From Eleginops maclovinus (taxonomy: Eukaryota; Chordata; Actinopteri; Perciformes; Eleginopidae), in assembly GCF_036324505.1 (NCBI RefSeq), contig NC_086354.1:7613295-7677294 (forward strand): a stretch of 64,000 bases of DNA. Reading direction: 5' to 3'. Made by a program: the position numbers and the translations under genes. Below, piece by piece: positions 37,300-49,700 of this stretch (positions are counted from its first letter, which is position 1; every line of letters starts with the position of its first letter). A model generated the notes under the pieces. That model was not told the DNA's origin and did no database searches. It worked only from the letters and a program-made list of their open reading frames with translations.

Positions 37300-38999
37300 C
37301 TGCCGTTTTGGGATCTACCCTGCATATTGCTTCATTTTATGCACGCTTTGAGAGGCCCCCGGCTGTGGAGGCACAGAAGGCCCAGGATCCCTGCTCACTG
37401 GTTTTAACCAGTGCAGATGTGTGTAGATCTCTGAAAAGCATCAACACACACAGGGCTCCTGGACCTGATGGCGTCCCTGGCCGTGCTCTCAAGGTGTGTG
37501 CAGTTCAGCTGGCAAACATTTTCAATAGGTCACTTCTCCAGTCTGTAGTCCCCACATGTTTTAAATAGTCCATCATTGTCCCTGTCCCCAAAGAGACAAA
37601 ACCCATCTGCCTCAATGACTCCCGCCCAGTTGCACTCACCTCCATCATCATGAAGTGCTTTGAGCGGTTAGTCAAACCTTTTATCACCTCCTCCCTCCCT
37701 GACTCACTGGACCCCCTGCAGTTTGCCTACAGAGCAAACAGGTCCACGGATGATGCCATCTCCCTCACCCTCCACACTGCCCTCTCCAGCCTGGACCGGA
37801 GGAACACTTATGTGAGAATGCTGTTCATTGACTACAGTTCAGCATTCAACACCATTGTGCCCGCCAAGCTCATCATTAAGCTCAGGGACCTCGGGCTCAA
37901 CAGCGCCCTCTGTGACTGGATCCTGAGCTTCCTGACAGGCAGATCCCAGGCAGTGCGGATGGGGAACATCACATCCTCCACCTTGACCCTCAACACAAGA
38001 GCCTCTCAGGGTTGTGTTCTCAGCCCTCTCATCTACTCCCTGTTCATGCACGCCTGCGTGGCCACACACAGCTCCAACACCATCATCAAGTTTGCTGACG
38101 ACACGACCGTCATCGGCCTGATCACAGACGGCGACGAGACGGCGTACAGAGAGGAGGTCAGAGCCCTGACATCTTGGTGCCAGGACAACAACCTCCATCT
38201 CAACGTCAGCATACAAAGAAGCTGATTGTGGACTACAGGAAGAGGCAGAGAGAGGCACACACACCCATCACCATCGACGGGACTCCTGGAGAGAGTCAGC
38301 AGCTTCAGGTTCCTCGGGGTAAACATCAGTGTGGACCTGACATGGACACATCACACCAGGGTCATATCCAAGACGGCTCGACAGCGGCTCTTCTTCCTCC
38401 GCAGGCTGCGGAAGTTCAACATGGACTCCAGGATACTCTGCAACTTCTACAGGTGCACCATCGAGAGTATCCTGACTGGCTGCATCACCGCCTGGTATGG
38501 CAGTTGCACCGCCCTCAACCGTAAGACTCTACAGAGGGTGGTGAAAACTGCTCAGCACATCACCAGGACGGAGCTGCCATCCATGGAGGACCTCTACACC
38601 CAGCGGTGTAGGAAGAAGGCCAGTAGGATAATAAAGGACCCCCATCACCCCAGCAACAATCTGTTCTGTCTGCTGCCGTCTGGCAGACGGTACCGCAGCA
38701 TCCGGACCACCGGACTCAGGGACAGTTTTATACCACAGGCTATAAGACTGCTGAACTCCTGAGCTGTGTGAATGTCTACTCACATCTGTTTATAGTACAC
38801 ACATACATATACATATATATATATATATATATCTATATATTATATATTTTTTTCTTGTCTAATTGTTGCATTATTTTATTTATCTTATTTGCACTGTGTA
38901 TGTTGAGTTGTTGGAGGAGCCTGGGATATAAGATTTTAATTGCCAACATATACGCTGTATCTGCTGTGCATATCACAAATAAAACCTTTGAACCTTTGT
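37300..38999 (+). mobile_element. 5'-truncated CR1/L2/Rex-like LINE, reverse transcriptase pseudogene
   Basis: Reverse-transcriptase sequence in pieces: THRAPGPDGVPGRAL, an in-frame stop near 37566, [17 protein letters not shown], the first catalytic Asp in [25 protein letters not shown] and FADDTT. A frameshift near 38220 follows, then FRFLGVNI, TWTHH and a C-terminal piece ending LLNS at 38762. The 3' UTR contains an AT run and ends in AAACCTTTGAACCTTTG. No endonuclease domain remains. Exact family not assigned. Confidence 0.9.
38808..38842. repeat. (AT)n simple repeat in LINE 3' UTR
   Basis: About 35 nt of near-perfect alternating TA just after the LINE stop codon. Confidence 0.85.
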
Positions 39000-39064
39000 T
39001 GTATAACCATAAAAGAACACTATGCAAATGGGAATAAAATAAGTATAAACTTAATAAAGTGATA

Positions 39065-40330
39065 CAGTGGACATTTTGGCCTCAGGACGCAGTGTCTCCA
39101 CTGTCCCTCTGACCTGAGGTAGATAAGTTAAACAGTCTGATGGCCACAGGAAGGAAGGACTTCTTTTGGCGTTCTGTCTTACACCGGGGGGGAATGGGTC
39201 TGTTGCTGAAGGTGCTTCTGTACGAGGTTAGCACCTGCTGGAGAGGGTGAGCGTTGTTGTCCAGGATACTATGCAGTTTACTCAGCATCCTTCTCTCAGA
39301 CACCACCAATAAAGAGTCCTGTTGGACCCCCACGACGGAGCCAGCCTTCCTGATGATCCTGCTGATCTTGGTGGCGTCTGCTGCCCCAGCACACGACACC
39401 AAAGAAGATGGCACTGGCTACCACCGACTGGTAGAACATTCCCAGCATGATGTTACATATGTTGAATGATCGGAGTTTCCTCAGGAAATAGAGTCGACTC
39501 TGGCCCTTCTTGTAAACAGCCTCAGTGTTCTTGGCCCAGTCCAGTTTATTGTCCAGGTGTACTCCAAGGCATTTGTAATCCTGGACAACATCCACAGTCA
39601 CACCGTTGATGGAAATGGGTGTGGGGGCAGATTTCTTCCTGCGGAAATCCGCCACCAGCTCCTTTATCTTGGTGGTATTGAGATGCAGATGGTTAGTCTC
39701 ACACCACTCGACGAAGGAGTCCACGACTCTCCTGTACTCCTCCTCCTTCTCCTCGCTGACACAGCCAACAATTGCAGAGTCGTCTGAAAACTTCTGCAGG
39801 TGGCAGGACTCAGAGAGGAAATGAAAGTCTGAAGTGTACAGGGTGAACAGAAAAGGGGAAAGAACAGTTCCCTGTGGAGTCGCTGTGCTGCTGACCACAG
39901 TGTCAGAGACACAGTCCTGCAGTCTGACATACTGTGGTCGACCTGTCAAATAGTCTGTAATCCAGGAAACCAGGGGAGGGTCACAGTGGAGCAGGAAGAT
40001 GATGGCGTCCTTCACTCCTAGTTTCCGCTGGTAGGCAAACTGAAGAGGGTCCAGCGATGAACTGACCAGGGGCCGAAGGAGTGACAGGAACAGCCTCTCC
40101 AGGGACTTCATCAGGTGGGACGTCGGCGCCACCGGTCTGTAGTCGTTGGAGGTGCTGGGCCGCGCCTTCTTCAGTACGGACACAGGTAAGGCGTAGCCGG
40201 GAAGGAACAATGGGGGAGGGGGGACATGGAGGTTTGGAGGTGGATGGTTGTAGAGGAGCTGGGAGATGGGTAGTCCAGAGCCCTCTCATCGAACCTATTA
40301 AAAAACAGGTTCAGCTCGTTGGCTCGTTCA
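39065..40330 (-). mobile_element. second decayed LINE, reverse transcriptase pseudogene
   Basis: Minus strand. [31 protein letters not shown], then a jump from DAIIFLLH straight to PPLVSWITDYLTGRPQYV. The segment holding the first catalytic Asp is deleted. TPQGTVLSPFLFTLY and FSDDSA follow, then CLGVHLDNKLDW. A frameshift near 39400 leads to ADATKISRIIRKAGSVVGVQ and a C-terminal piece ending near 39085. Related to but distinct from the upstream + strand LINE; 3' ends face each other about 70 bases apart. Confidence 0.88.
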
Positions 40331-41234
40331 GTGCACCCCCCCTAATTAACTAATTATGGCCCAGAGATGTTGTTCCCAAGTGTTGGCACATGTGGAATAT
40401 TGACTTGTCTGGCATAAATACTTTGCAAAAAATGAGGAAAATAATTGGAAAAAGTTTCTTCAAGCCTTTCAGGTGTAACAGAATTGTGTTGTAGGGATAC
40501 TTCGTATTCTGTTCCCTGTTGTTTTGTATTGTCAGCTAAATATGGTGGTTAAGAGAGCCCTAGGAATAAAGCTCTGCCTTTCTCCTGCAAAACCCATTCT
40601 TGTATAGCACCTTTGGACAGTAGTGCCAAAAATATTTTTTATAACTCTTTATAGCAAATCCAAATTCAGTACTGTACAAAATCAGTGACCTACCTAGTGG
40701 CAGGTGAGTAAAAATATAGAAATAAATAAAAGGAAAAATAAATTGAAACATTAAGTCAATCATTATGCACTTTCCGGGAAGTGAAACACAGGACATGTAA
40801 ACATGTATAGGAAGTCACCCAAATCAAATATAGACATACGACAGCATCCAGGAACTCAGTTTTGTTCTTGGCACACAAGGTTTCAACAGTTTAAAGTTTG
40901 TGTTTGCTGAAGATTAAATAAATAAATGACTCAGACATACTGTAACTCCTGCAATATTTAGGTCATGAATTAGTCTATGAACCAAAGTTATTATTTTTAG
41001 CAGCCTTGGTCGTTTTCATTTTGTCATACATTTTGTAACAAGCTTTAGAGTATTTAATATCTATAGTTGGGAATATATTAAAGCCTTTCCAAATATGGCT
41101 TTCCATAAGGAGGGTCATTTGTTTGTGCTTACTTTTTCGGGGAAATCACCAACCCCCCGGACATTGATCCTTCAATGGTCTATAAAAAGCATCTGGTATT
41201 AGAAGAAGAATAACATGCAAAGACAAATAGTGCA
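40331..41234. other. intergenic region before the 44-exon gene
   Basis: AT-rich with no gene. Promoter elements of the next gene should be near 41150-41220; TCTATAAAAAG at about 41179-41189, some 45-55 bases before the ATG, is a plausible TATA box. Confidence 0.4.
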
Positions 41235-43688
41235 ATGGCTGCGGATCTTCGCTTCATTTTGATTCCCTTCCTTCTCTCCTGTGTCTTTCCAGCTTCGGAC
41301 AACAGACTCGGTAAGTCAAGTCAAATTTATTTATAGTCTTATATCACATATTTGCCTTAAGGGACTCTCTGTACAGTCAAAGCAATAGAAGTCACATACA
41401 GACCAGACAACATTTCTACATCACAAAAAATCAGGTTGAAGACAATTACAGATAGATTGTAAACGGAACAGTACTCCATCAGTGGTGCTCAAAAAAAAAG
41501 TAACTTTTACAATTGAATTCAATTAATGTTGAATTGTCTCTGTTTTCACAGTGAAGCAGTTAGATAGTACAGATTTGGAGAACATCCTTTCAAAGATCCC
41601 AGTGAGTACCGAAAAGTGTGACTTATGGAGTGATAGAAAAAAGCACGTTTGTGGAGCAATTCCTAAAATGCTCAATCTGCTACTGTGTTGTTTAGATAAC
41701 CCTACCAGAAGGAATCGATCCCTCGCACATAAATGTAACGGTATGTATTGAATATGTTTATCAAAAAAAGGTTTTTAGTGAGGTCTTTCTCGAATACTTA
41801 TTACCAATCCAATATTTTTTTGTTTCCGCAGTCAATTACTATCAAAACTTGTACTGGTGAGTAGTTGTTTATACATGAAGTCAAGTCTCGCAAATGTTAA
41901 GGCTGACGTAGAGGACATACCATAATACTATACTGCACAAGGGGCGGATAACGAGACAAAAGTTGTTTAGCCTCTTTTTGTTGTTGTTTTGTTTGTCTTT
42001 GTGTCATTTTCTTTATTGTTGTTTTGTGGCACTTTGTTTTCTCAAATGATTGTCCCTCTATCTTGTCATTTTTGTGAGTCTTTGTGGTAGTTTGCTCCTT
42101 TTGAGTGACTCTTTTTTTAAACTCCTTGCAGCTGTTTAGCATGTCTTTCTGCTCATTCTGTTGTTTTTTTTACCCATTTGGTGTCTCTGGAATCATTTTT
42201 TTGTCCCTTTGTTCTTTTTTCCTCTTTTCGTCATCGAGTCTCTTTGGAGCTTTTTTGCAGCTGTCGTTTTCGTTTAAGTTGTTTTTTGTCATTTTTCTTT
42301 TATTGCTTTACTTTTTAATTTGTAAACCTTTTCTGTCCATGTCTCTTGTATGTGTCTTATGGATTTGTTGCTCCTTTTTTTAAAGTGTTTTGGTTTTGAG
42401 TGTCTTTGAAAATCATTGTGTGTTTTTGATGTCTTTTTTTGTGGTTGTTTTGTCTCTTTGTATTGATTGTGTTTCTCCCTTTAGTCCTTTTGTGAGTCTT
42501 TGTGTTCATTTGTACACATGTCCTGTCTGTATAGTCATTTGTATGGTTGTTTTTGGCCCCTTTGTCTGTGCCTGAATGTGTAATATGCCTTGGTCAGGTT
42601 TGAAAGAACAGCTGGCACTGCTTGACATTCAGCTTAAGCAGACAACTGTCCGTAACACCCAACTAGGTGAGTATTAATACCTTTAAGAACCTTTGGCGCA
42701 TCACTAGTTAGGGGCTTTTGTTCCGATATAACCTGTCTTTCTGACAGATAATGAAGCCTTCAGGTTGAGGAGGGAGGCCCGACTGCTGAAACTGAAGCTT
42801 TCCACATGCAGCTCCACAGCCTCCGCTATAACTGGCTGTAAGCTTTTCATTGTAAATCCTACTCTAAACACGTTCAGATGAAACACATGCAATGACAAGA
42901 ACTAACTGTATATTTTTTTCCTGGGCAGCATATCAAACCCAGTTACTCAACCAAATGAAACAGCTTCTGGAAACATCTGACAGTGATACATTTCTGAGTA
43001 GGTTTTTAGATTAAACCAACTGCTTTTTGTTTCGACGCACTTTTCTTAATGTCTTTTTGCACATTGCAATGAGTTAATCTAATGTGCATGTTTTTCTTTT
43101 AGTCCTTAAAATCATTGCACTCAACAGGGAGGTGGTTACACTGCAGGAGAAAGTTAAACATGCTGCTAATGCTACTGGAACTGCCTACTACAGAGGTTAG
43201 TGTTGTTTTGCTTTACATCTCCTCGCAAAGTCTCAACAATTTGGCACCATATTCTCTCCTTTCTGTCCATAAAATAAACTCCAACATCATTATTATATTG
43301 AATTATTAGAAATTGGTCCCAGCAGCTTGACTTTTTTTTAAACTTGTGATACACATTCTGTTTAAAGCTTCTGAGAGATGGCGTCGTTGGCACAATCAGT
43401 CTTTGAACTCAAATATTTGAACTTGCAGGGCTGGAGGCAGAGCTGCAGGAGAAGACCAATGAACTGACCGTAAAGACGCAGCAGATCAAAAAAAGCAACG
43501 CAAACTCAGCACTTAGTGAGCACCGTTTTTTTGTGTTAACAATACATTTGTAGAACAGCTGTGAGCAGTGATGAAGTCTCAGGACGTTCATGTATTTTGA
43601 TGTTTACCTTGTAAGCTGACCATGTTTGTAAATGCTCCTGATTTGACTGTGTGTGTGTGTGTGCGTGTGTGTGTGTGTGTGTGCGTGC

Positions 43689-43723
<35 letters not shown>

Positions 43724-46700
43724 CAGTTCTTCAGATCATCTCACTGCAAAATCAGATCTGGAATTTGGAACAGGCAGAATCAAGAAAAAGAGACAATACT
43801 CTTCAGCATGACAACAGAATTCTGGGTAATTTGATCAAGATTGAAATATATTCATCGTTAAATCGCGAAAAAATTGCCATGCCTAATTTAGGCATTACGT
43901 CTTTTACAAAACGCAAGTTGAGTTTATGAATAAAGAACCTAATTACTTAGCTTAATGCACTTTTCATTTTCATGTGCTTTTCTCATTTGGTCTTAGTGCA
44001 TTGACATTAGCATAATGTGGCTGATGTCAGCAAACCGTAGGTACACATTAAGCCATCTGTTATTTGTTGACTTTACAGACTCTTTCTCTTGTGTGGTACT
44101 CACAACAGCTTAGCAAAATGGCTAAATTACATAGCTAAATATAGTAGTTTATAGTAAACTGCAATTAATCATGGAGGCATACGTACCCAGCTTGCTCATC
44201 CACAAGTTGGTAATGGTTATTTTCGCAGTTAAAATTTCAAATGAATAATGGGATATGACCGTTTTGAATGGAATTTCAATGATAAAAATCTATAAATAAT
44301 ACAAAACAAAGATCATGCCTTAAATCCAAAAGCGTTTTTTTTTAATAATCATAAATAATATAATAAACAAGGAAAAAGAATAATCACATTAAGGGGGATA
44401 AATAATATAAGAATATAATATTTTGTCTCCATAATGTGTTCTATTGAGAGGATTTTGAGTTTAGGAAAAATAGGATCCTGGGGACATTAATTAACCTAAT
44501 CTCCATTTAACACGATGTCACATTACGCCTTTCTCTAGTTTTTATGTGTCTGTCTTCCTGATTTCTCTCACTTTCACTTCATCAGCCCTACAAGAACAGC
44601 TGAACTGGAAAATCATTGAGCTGCGAGGCAAAGGAGATGCCCACTCAACCAGTTTGTAAAACTTTCCATATCGGTCCTTATTTTCTTTGTAATAACATTT
44701 TAAAAGCTTCCGGATAAAACTTGTCCTCTGTTTGTGTTCCAGTGCTGGAGCTGGTCTTTGTTCACAGTAAGATCGCAGCGATGCAGAGGCTTATCACCCT
44801 CCACAGTGAGGTATCCAGGACTAATGCCGCCGGTGAGCCCTTATTTTGTGTGTTCTCAGAGTTTAGTTTTCTCCCCTATACACTGAAAAAACCGAAACGT
44901 TGACTTTAAATAAATAAATAATGTCAACGAATGCCACATAACTGTATTATGTTAGCTGAGAGACATAATATTAAGTTGAACCTAGTATTTTTTATTTAAA
45001 CTAAACTAATACAGTTATGTGGCATTTGTTGACATAATTCATTTATTTAAAGTCAACGTTTCAGTTTTTTTCAGTGTTATCTTGATGCTTTCTTCTACAC
45101 TGAAAACAATTTGACTTAAATAAATGTGTAATGTAAACAAATTACACATAACTGTATTAGGTTAGTTGAAAGCAATAATATTAAGTTTGAATTGAAAAAA
45201 AAACAAGAGATTCAACTTAATATTATTGCTTTCAACTTACCTAATACTATTATGAGGAACCTGTTGACATAATACATTTAATAAAAAAGTGAACATTACA
45301 TTTTTTCAGTGAAGTACAACTTAATTTTGATTCTTTTTTTCAGATTACCAGAGGCAGTGGAAGCAAAAAGTTGAGCTCCTTAAAAGGAAGATTTTACTGT
45401 TGAATAGCGCGGAGAGTAACACAGCACTTAGTAAGTGAGCAACCTCGAAAACACACTTTTTTCCTCGTCGTATCTTTGTGTTTACTACAACATTCATTTT
45501 TTACGTAATTTCTCTCTTCGACAGCCAGGGACATTTGGACGCTACAGGCCGAGGTGCAGCTTTTAAGACAGTTAATGATGGACACTAAAAACAGAACCGA
45601 TTCCCAAATTGAAGGTAGTTCAACTTCAATGTTTGAAGATTTTACTCTTAAGTTTTAGTCTTTAACTCGTCTAATGTGTCAGTCAGTCATAAATGGTTGT
45701 GTTTTTTCATCCTAGTGGTAAGACATCGCTTGGAGGAGGAGAAGAAACGGGAGGAAAACCTACATAAACACCTGGAGGAAGCAGATAATGCCCAGGCACA
45801 GCTGAGTAAGAATGAAAAAGGAAAAAAGAAGCAGGCTGATGGTTTTACCTTTAAAGTGCATTGCCCAACATTTTTATATTTTAAATGTTGCGTTATCTCC
45901 ACAACTGTGGAACTTTAAAAAGTCTTAAATTCTGAAAAACTTGAAATAATTCTATATTAAAAAACAAGGCCTTATTTGGTAAATCAATCTTACGAAAGTC
46001 CGAATAATAAATAATAATGACTTCAACTTATATAGCGCCTTTTATGGTACCCAAGGTCGCTTTACAAATAGGGAGGAGAAAAGGGGAGTGGGGGTTAGGG
46101 ATCAAAGGACTTAGTGCAGAGAAATGTTTTGAGGTGCTTTTTGAACATGGGCAGAGCGGATGTGGAGTGGTAGACTGTTCCAGAGTGTGGGAGCATTGGC
46201 AGAGAAGGCCCTGTCCCCAAAAGTTTGCAATCTGGGGCGGGGGAGTGGCCAGCAGGTCCTTGTCAGAGGACCGCAGGGAACGTGACTGAGTGTAAGGGTG
46301 GAGGAGATCTGTGAGGTATTGTGGTGAGAGTCCATGGAGAGATTTGTAGGTGAGCAGGAGGATCTTGTAGGTTATGCGTGACTTGACTGGCAACCAGTGG
46401 AGCTGTTGGAGGATGGGAGTGATATGCTGCCAGGGCTTTGTGTGGGTTAGAACCCTGGCAGCTGAGTTCTGGACGTACTGGAGTCTGCTAAGGGCCTTGG
46501 TGGCCAGTCCAGACAGGACACCGTTGCAGTAGTTCAGACCGGAGGTGATGAAGGCATGGATGAGTGTCTCTGTGACTGACTGCGTGAGTGAAGGCCGGAG
46601 TGGTGAGATGTTTCTGAGGTGGTAGAAGGCAGACTTGGTGATGTTGTTGATGTGGGACCGGAAGGAGAGAGTGGAGTCCAGGATGACGCCCAGGTTGTGC

Positions 46701-49700
46701 ACCTCAGGAGATGGGGAAATGGAGCAGCCATCCACAACCAGGGCCAGGTCACCAACTTTCCTGAGCAGTGGTGCAGGGGCCACTACCATGAGCTCTGTCT
46801 TATTGCTGTTTAGTTTGAGTAGGTTTGTGGTCATCCATGATTTGAGTTCCTGCAGGCAGTTGACAGTCCTGAGCTAAGACACGAGAAGTACGATTTTATG
46901 AAGCACTTTTCTTCCACATATATTTGACCAAATTGCTCTCTCTCTATGCAAGTTAGTCATGAAGATCCTTTCCAGATCTGCATGACATGCATTAAGCTAG
47001 CATAAATTGATAACTCCGTAAGTCAGAGCATAAACGTTGAAGTCTTTTCTTCTACTTTGACCAGTCTTGAAAATCCTCATCATGATGGAAGAAGTGAGAG
47101 AGCTGGATGATAATACGCAACACCAGACAACATCGACGATTCAAGCCGGCAGTGAGTCTGTCCTACTTCCACTGTAAAAGTCAAGCCGAAAATCTACCTA
47201 GAAAAAAGTATAAATATTTGATAGCAGTCAAATCTCTAACTTTCCACTGTTTTAAATCAGCTCTTCAGACTCTGCTTCAAGCCAAAGAAAGGGAGTTAGC
47301 CAAAGCTCAGGCTGAAATAAAGGGTAAGTTCCTTTATAACTGCTCTGAAAACATTTCATTTGAGCATCTCAATGACCTGACTGTGTCTGTCTGTGACAGA
47401 TCTGCAGAGGAAACTGCAAAATAAGACTGAAGAATGCACTAGTTTTGAAGTCCAATATGAGCGTAAGTTGTAAAAACGACTTTGGCTAAACACTCTGAGG
47501 AGTCTGTTCTGATTTGGTTTATGTGATTGTATTCACCAGAGTTAAAGACAGAATTTGAGCAGAAGATTGCAGAATTGAACACAGCAGGAAACCACAAAGC
47601 AGCACTCCGTGAGTAACGTTACGATGCAGCATCGGAATCCCCGCTTCAGCACATTGTACTCAAAGCAATTTCAAACCTTGACTTAAATAAATGTATTATG
47701 TAAACAGGTTCCACATAATAGTATTAGGTTAGTTGAAAGCAATATTATTAGGTTGAAATAAAAAAGAATTGATTCAACTTAATATTATTGTTTACATAAT
47801 ACATTTAATTCAAGTCAACTTTGAATTTTTTCAGTGTGCGTTATTCACATTTGAGTGGCACTCTGTTTCTCTGAGTCAGTTCTGAACGTGATAAACCTGC
47901 GTGATGATCTGCAGAATCTGAGGTATCTGATCGCCACCTCAAAAGATCCAAATAGAGTCTCAGGTGAGAACTTTTCACACCACAAACTTGTATAATCCTC
48001 AGATTTCTTTTCTAGGTTTGTCAACACTTTCTTATTTAACTTTGAATCTCTCCTTAACGTGTCTCCTTGTGTCCTCACAGAGCTGCAGAGGCAGCTGAAA
48101 AAGAAGCAAGAAGAGCTGAACTCCAAGACGGCGGAAATAGAGAGAAAGATTGCAAATCCTCAAATAAGTGAGCGCCAATAGGTCACATTAAACATTCAGA
48201 TTTCAGTGTCAACTCCTATTTCATTATTTATAGTAGATTATAATAATTTATTGACAAAGAGTTTCAATATACAGTGCAATCATAGGACATAATGGAGACC
48301 TGTGAAAAGGGAAACTCTGATAAGCTATCAAAAGATTCAGCATAAAGTAGTTACAGTATATATATATTGTCAACACTTCTACAATTGAAGAGGGTTCATG
48401 AAGTAAACATAAAACCTCACTACCTTATGCTTAAGGCAATTCACATTTATTTATATAACACCTATAAAAACAAGGCAATTCAAAGTGCTTTACAAAAATG
48501 AGACACTTTAAGAGAATTAAGAAATATTTCAGTGGAAACACATTATAAAATGGCATTTAAAAACAGTCAATAAAAAAGCAAAGATAATAAAATAAAACAT
48601 GAATACCACGGGTAAAAAATACATAAATAAAAGTTACAATGCAAACTGTAATTTTTACAGTTAAATCCTAACACTTACCAAATACCCTTAAATTAATCTA
48701 ACACTAACTCATCAATGGTCTCAAAACACTTTTATTTACTCATGTGAAAATAGTGAAGTAGATTTCCATCAGGAGAGACTTCTTCTTGTTTGGTGCGATA
48801 AACATATTTATTGCCATGTGTACAAGAGGAAAGCTATATCATCTTTGGCGATTAGACCCTATCGTGATTTGATGGATTTAGGTGGGAGGAGAAACTGACT
48901 AGGAAAGGTGAGCTCCCCCCCTCCCGGGTTTTCTAGAAGCTAATGGTGGAGAGGAGCTGGAGGGAATATTGAAGATCCAGATTGCTGAAGGGTCCTTCTG
49001 AGGAAATGAGAATGAGAGAATACAAGACAATCCTCCTGATAGGACTTGCTCTGAGCTTCATTCATTCGGAAGAGGATTAGGGTCACATGTGACTCTTTTT
49101 TTTTTTAGATCTGAGAAAAGATTCTGAATTCTGAGAAAATGATATAGTCAAAATTGTGATATCTGATTTTTTTTTATATCGCACAGCACTTCTTTTCAAG
49201 TGGAGGTTGTGATACTGTCATGGTTTTTAAAATGCATTTATCAACAGTACAATTAAGGTCATCAACTGTTTGATCCAGAATCAGAAATACTTTATTGATC
49301 CCAAACTGGGAAATGTTTTCATTGCAGCAGCGCAAAAAGAAATACAAAAAGAAAAATAACAAATAATTAGAACTAAAAATAAAAATGAGAAATATACAAA
49401 TTACAAATGTCAAGGTCGCATGTTAAATCCAGTTTACAGAGAGGCTATGGAGCAGTGAGTTGTCTGCCAGCCAGGAGGGAATTATTGTATCCAGTACTGA
49501 CCCTAAGAGTGTGAACAGAAATAGAAGCCAGTCTGTAGTTGCTGTTCACAGACTCAAATTAAAATGTGCTGCATGTTTGTCTGTTTCAGTCTTATCGATC
49601 GTCGAGCTGCAGCATGAGATTTGGGTCCTTCAGAATAAAGCTCCCAATGAGACCACTACTGGACGTGTACTTGGTAAACCTAATTTAAAATGTCCATTCA

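Noticed and set aside
42105..42575. Hydrophobic Phe/Cys/Leu-rich open frames suggesting a membrane protein
   Set aside because: They are translations of the T-rich minisatellite in intron 4.
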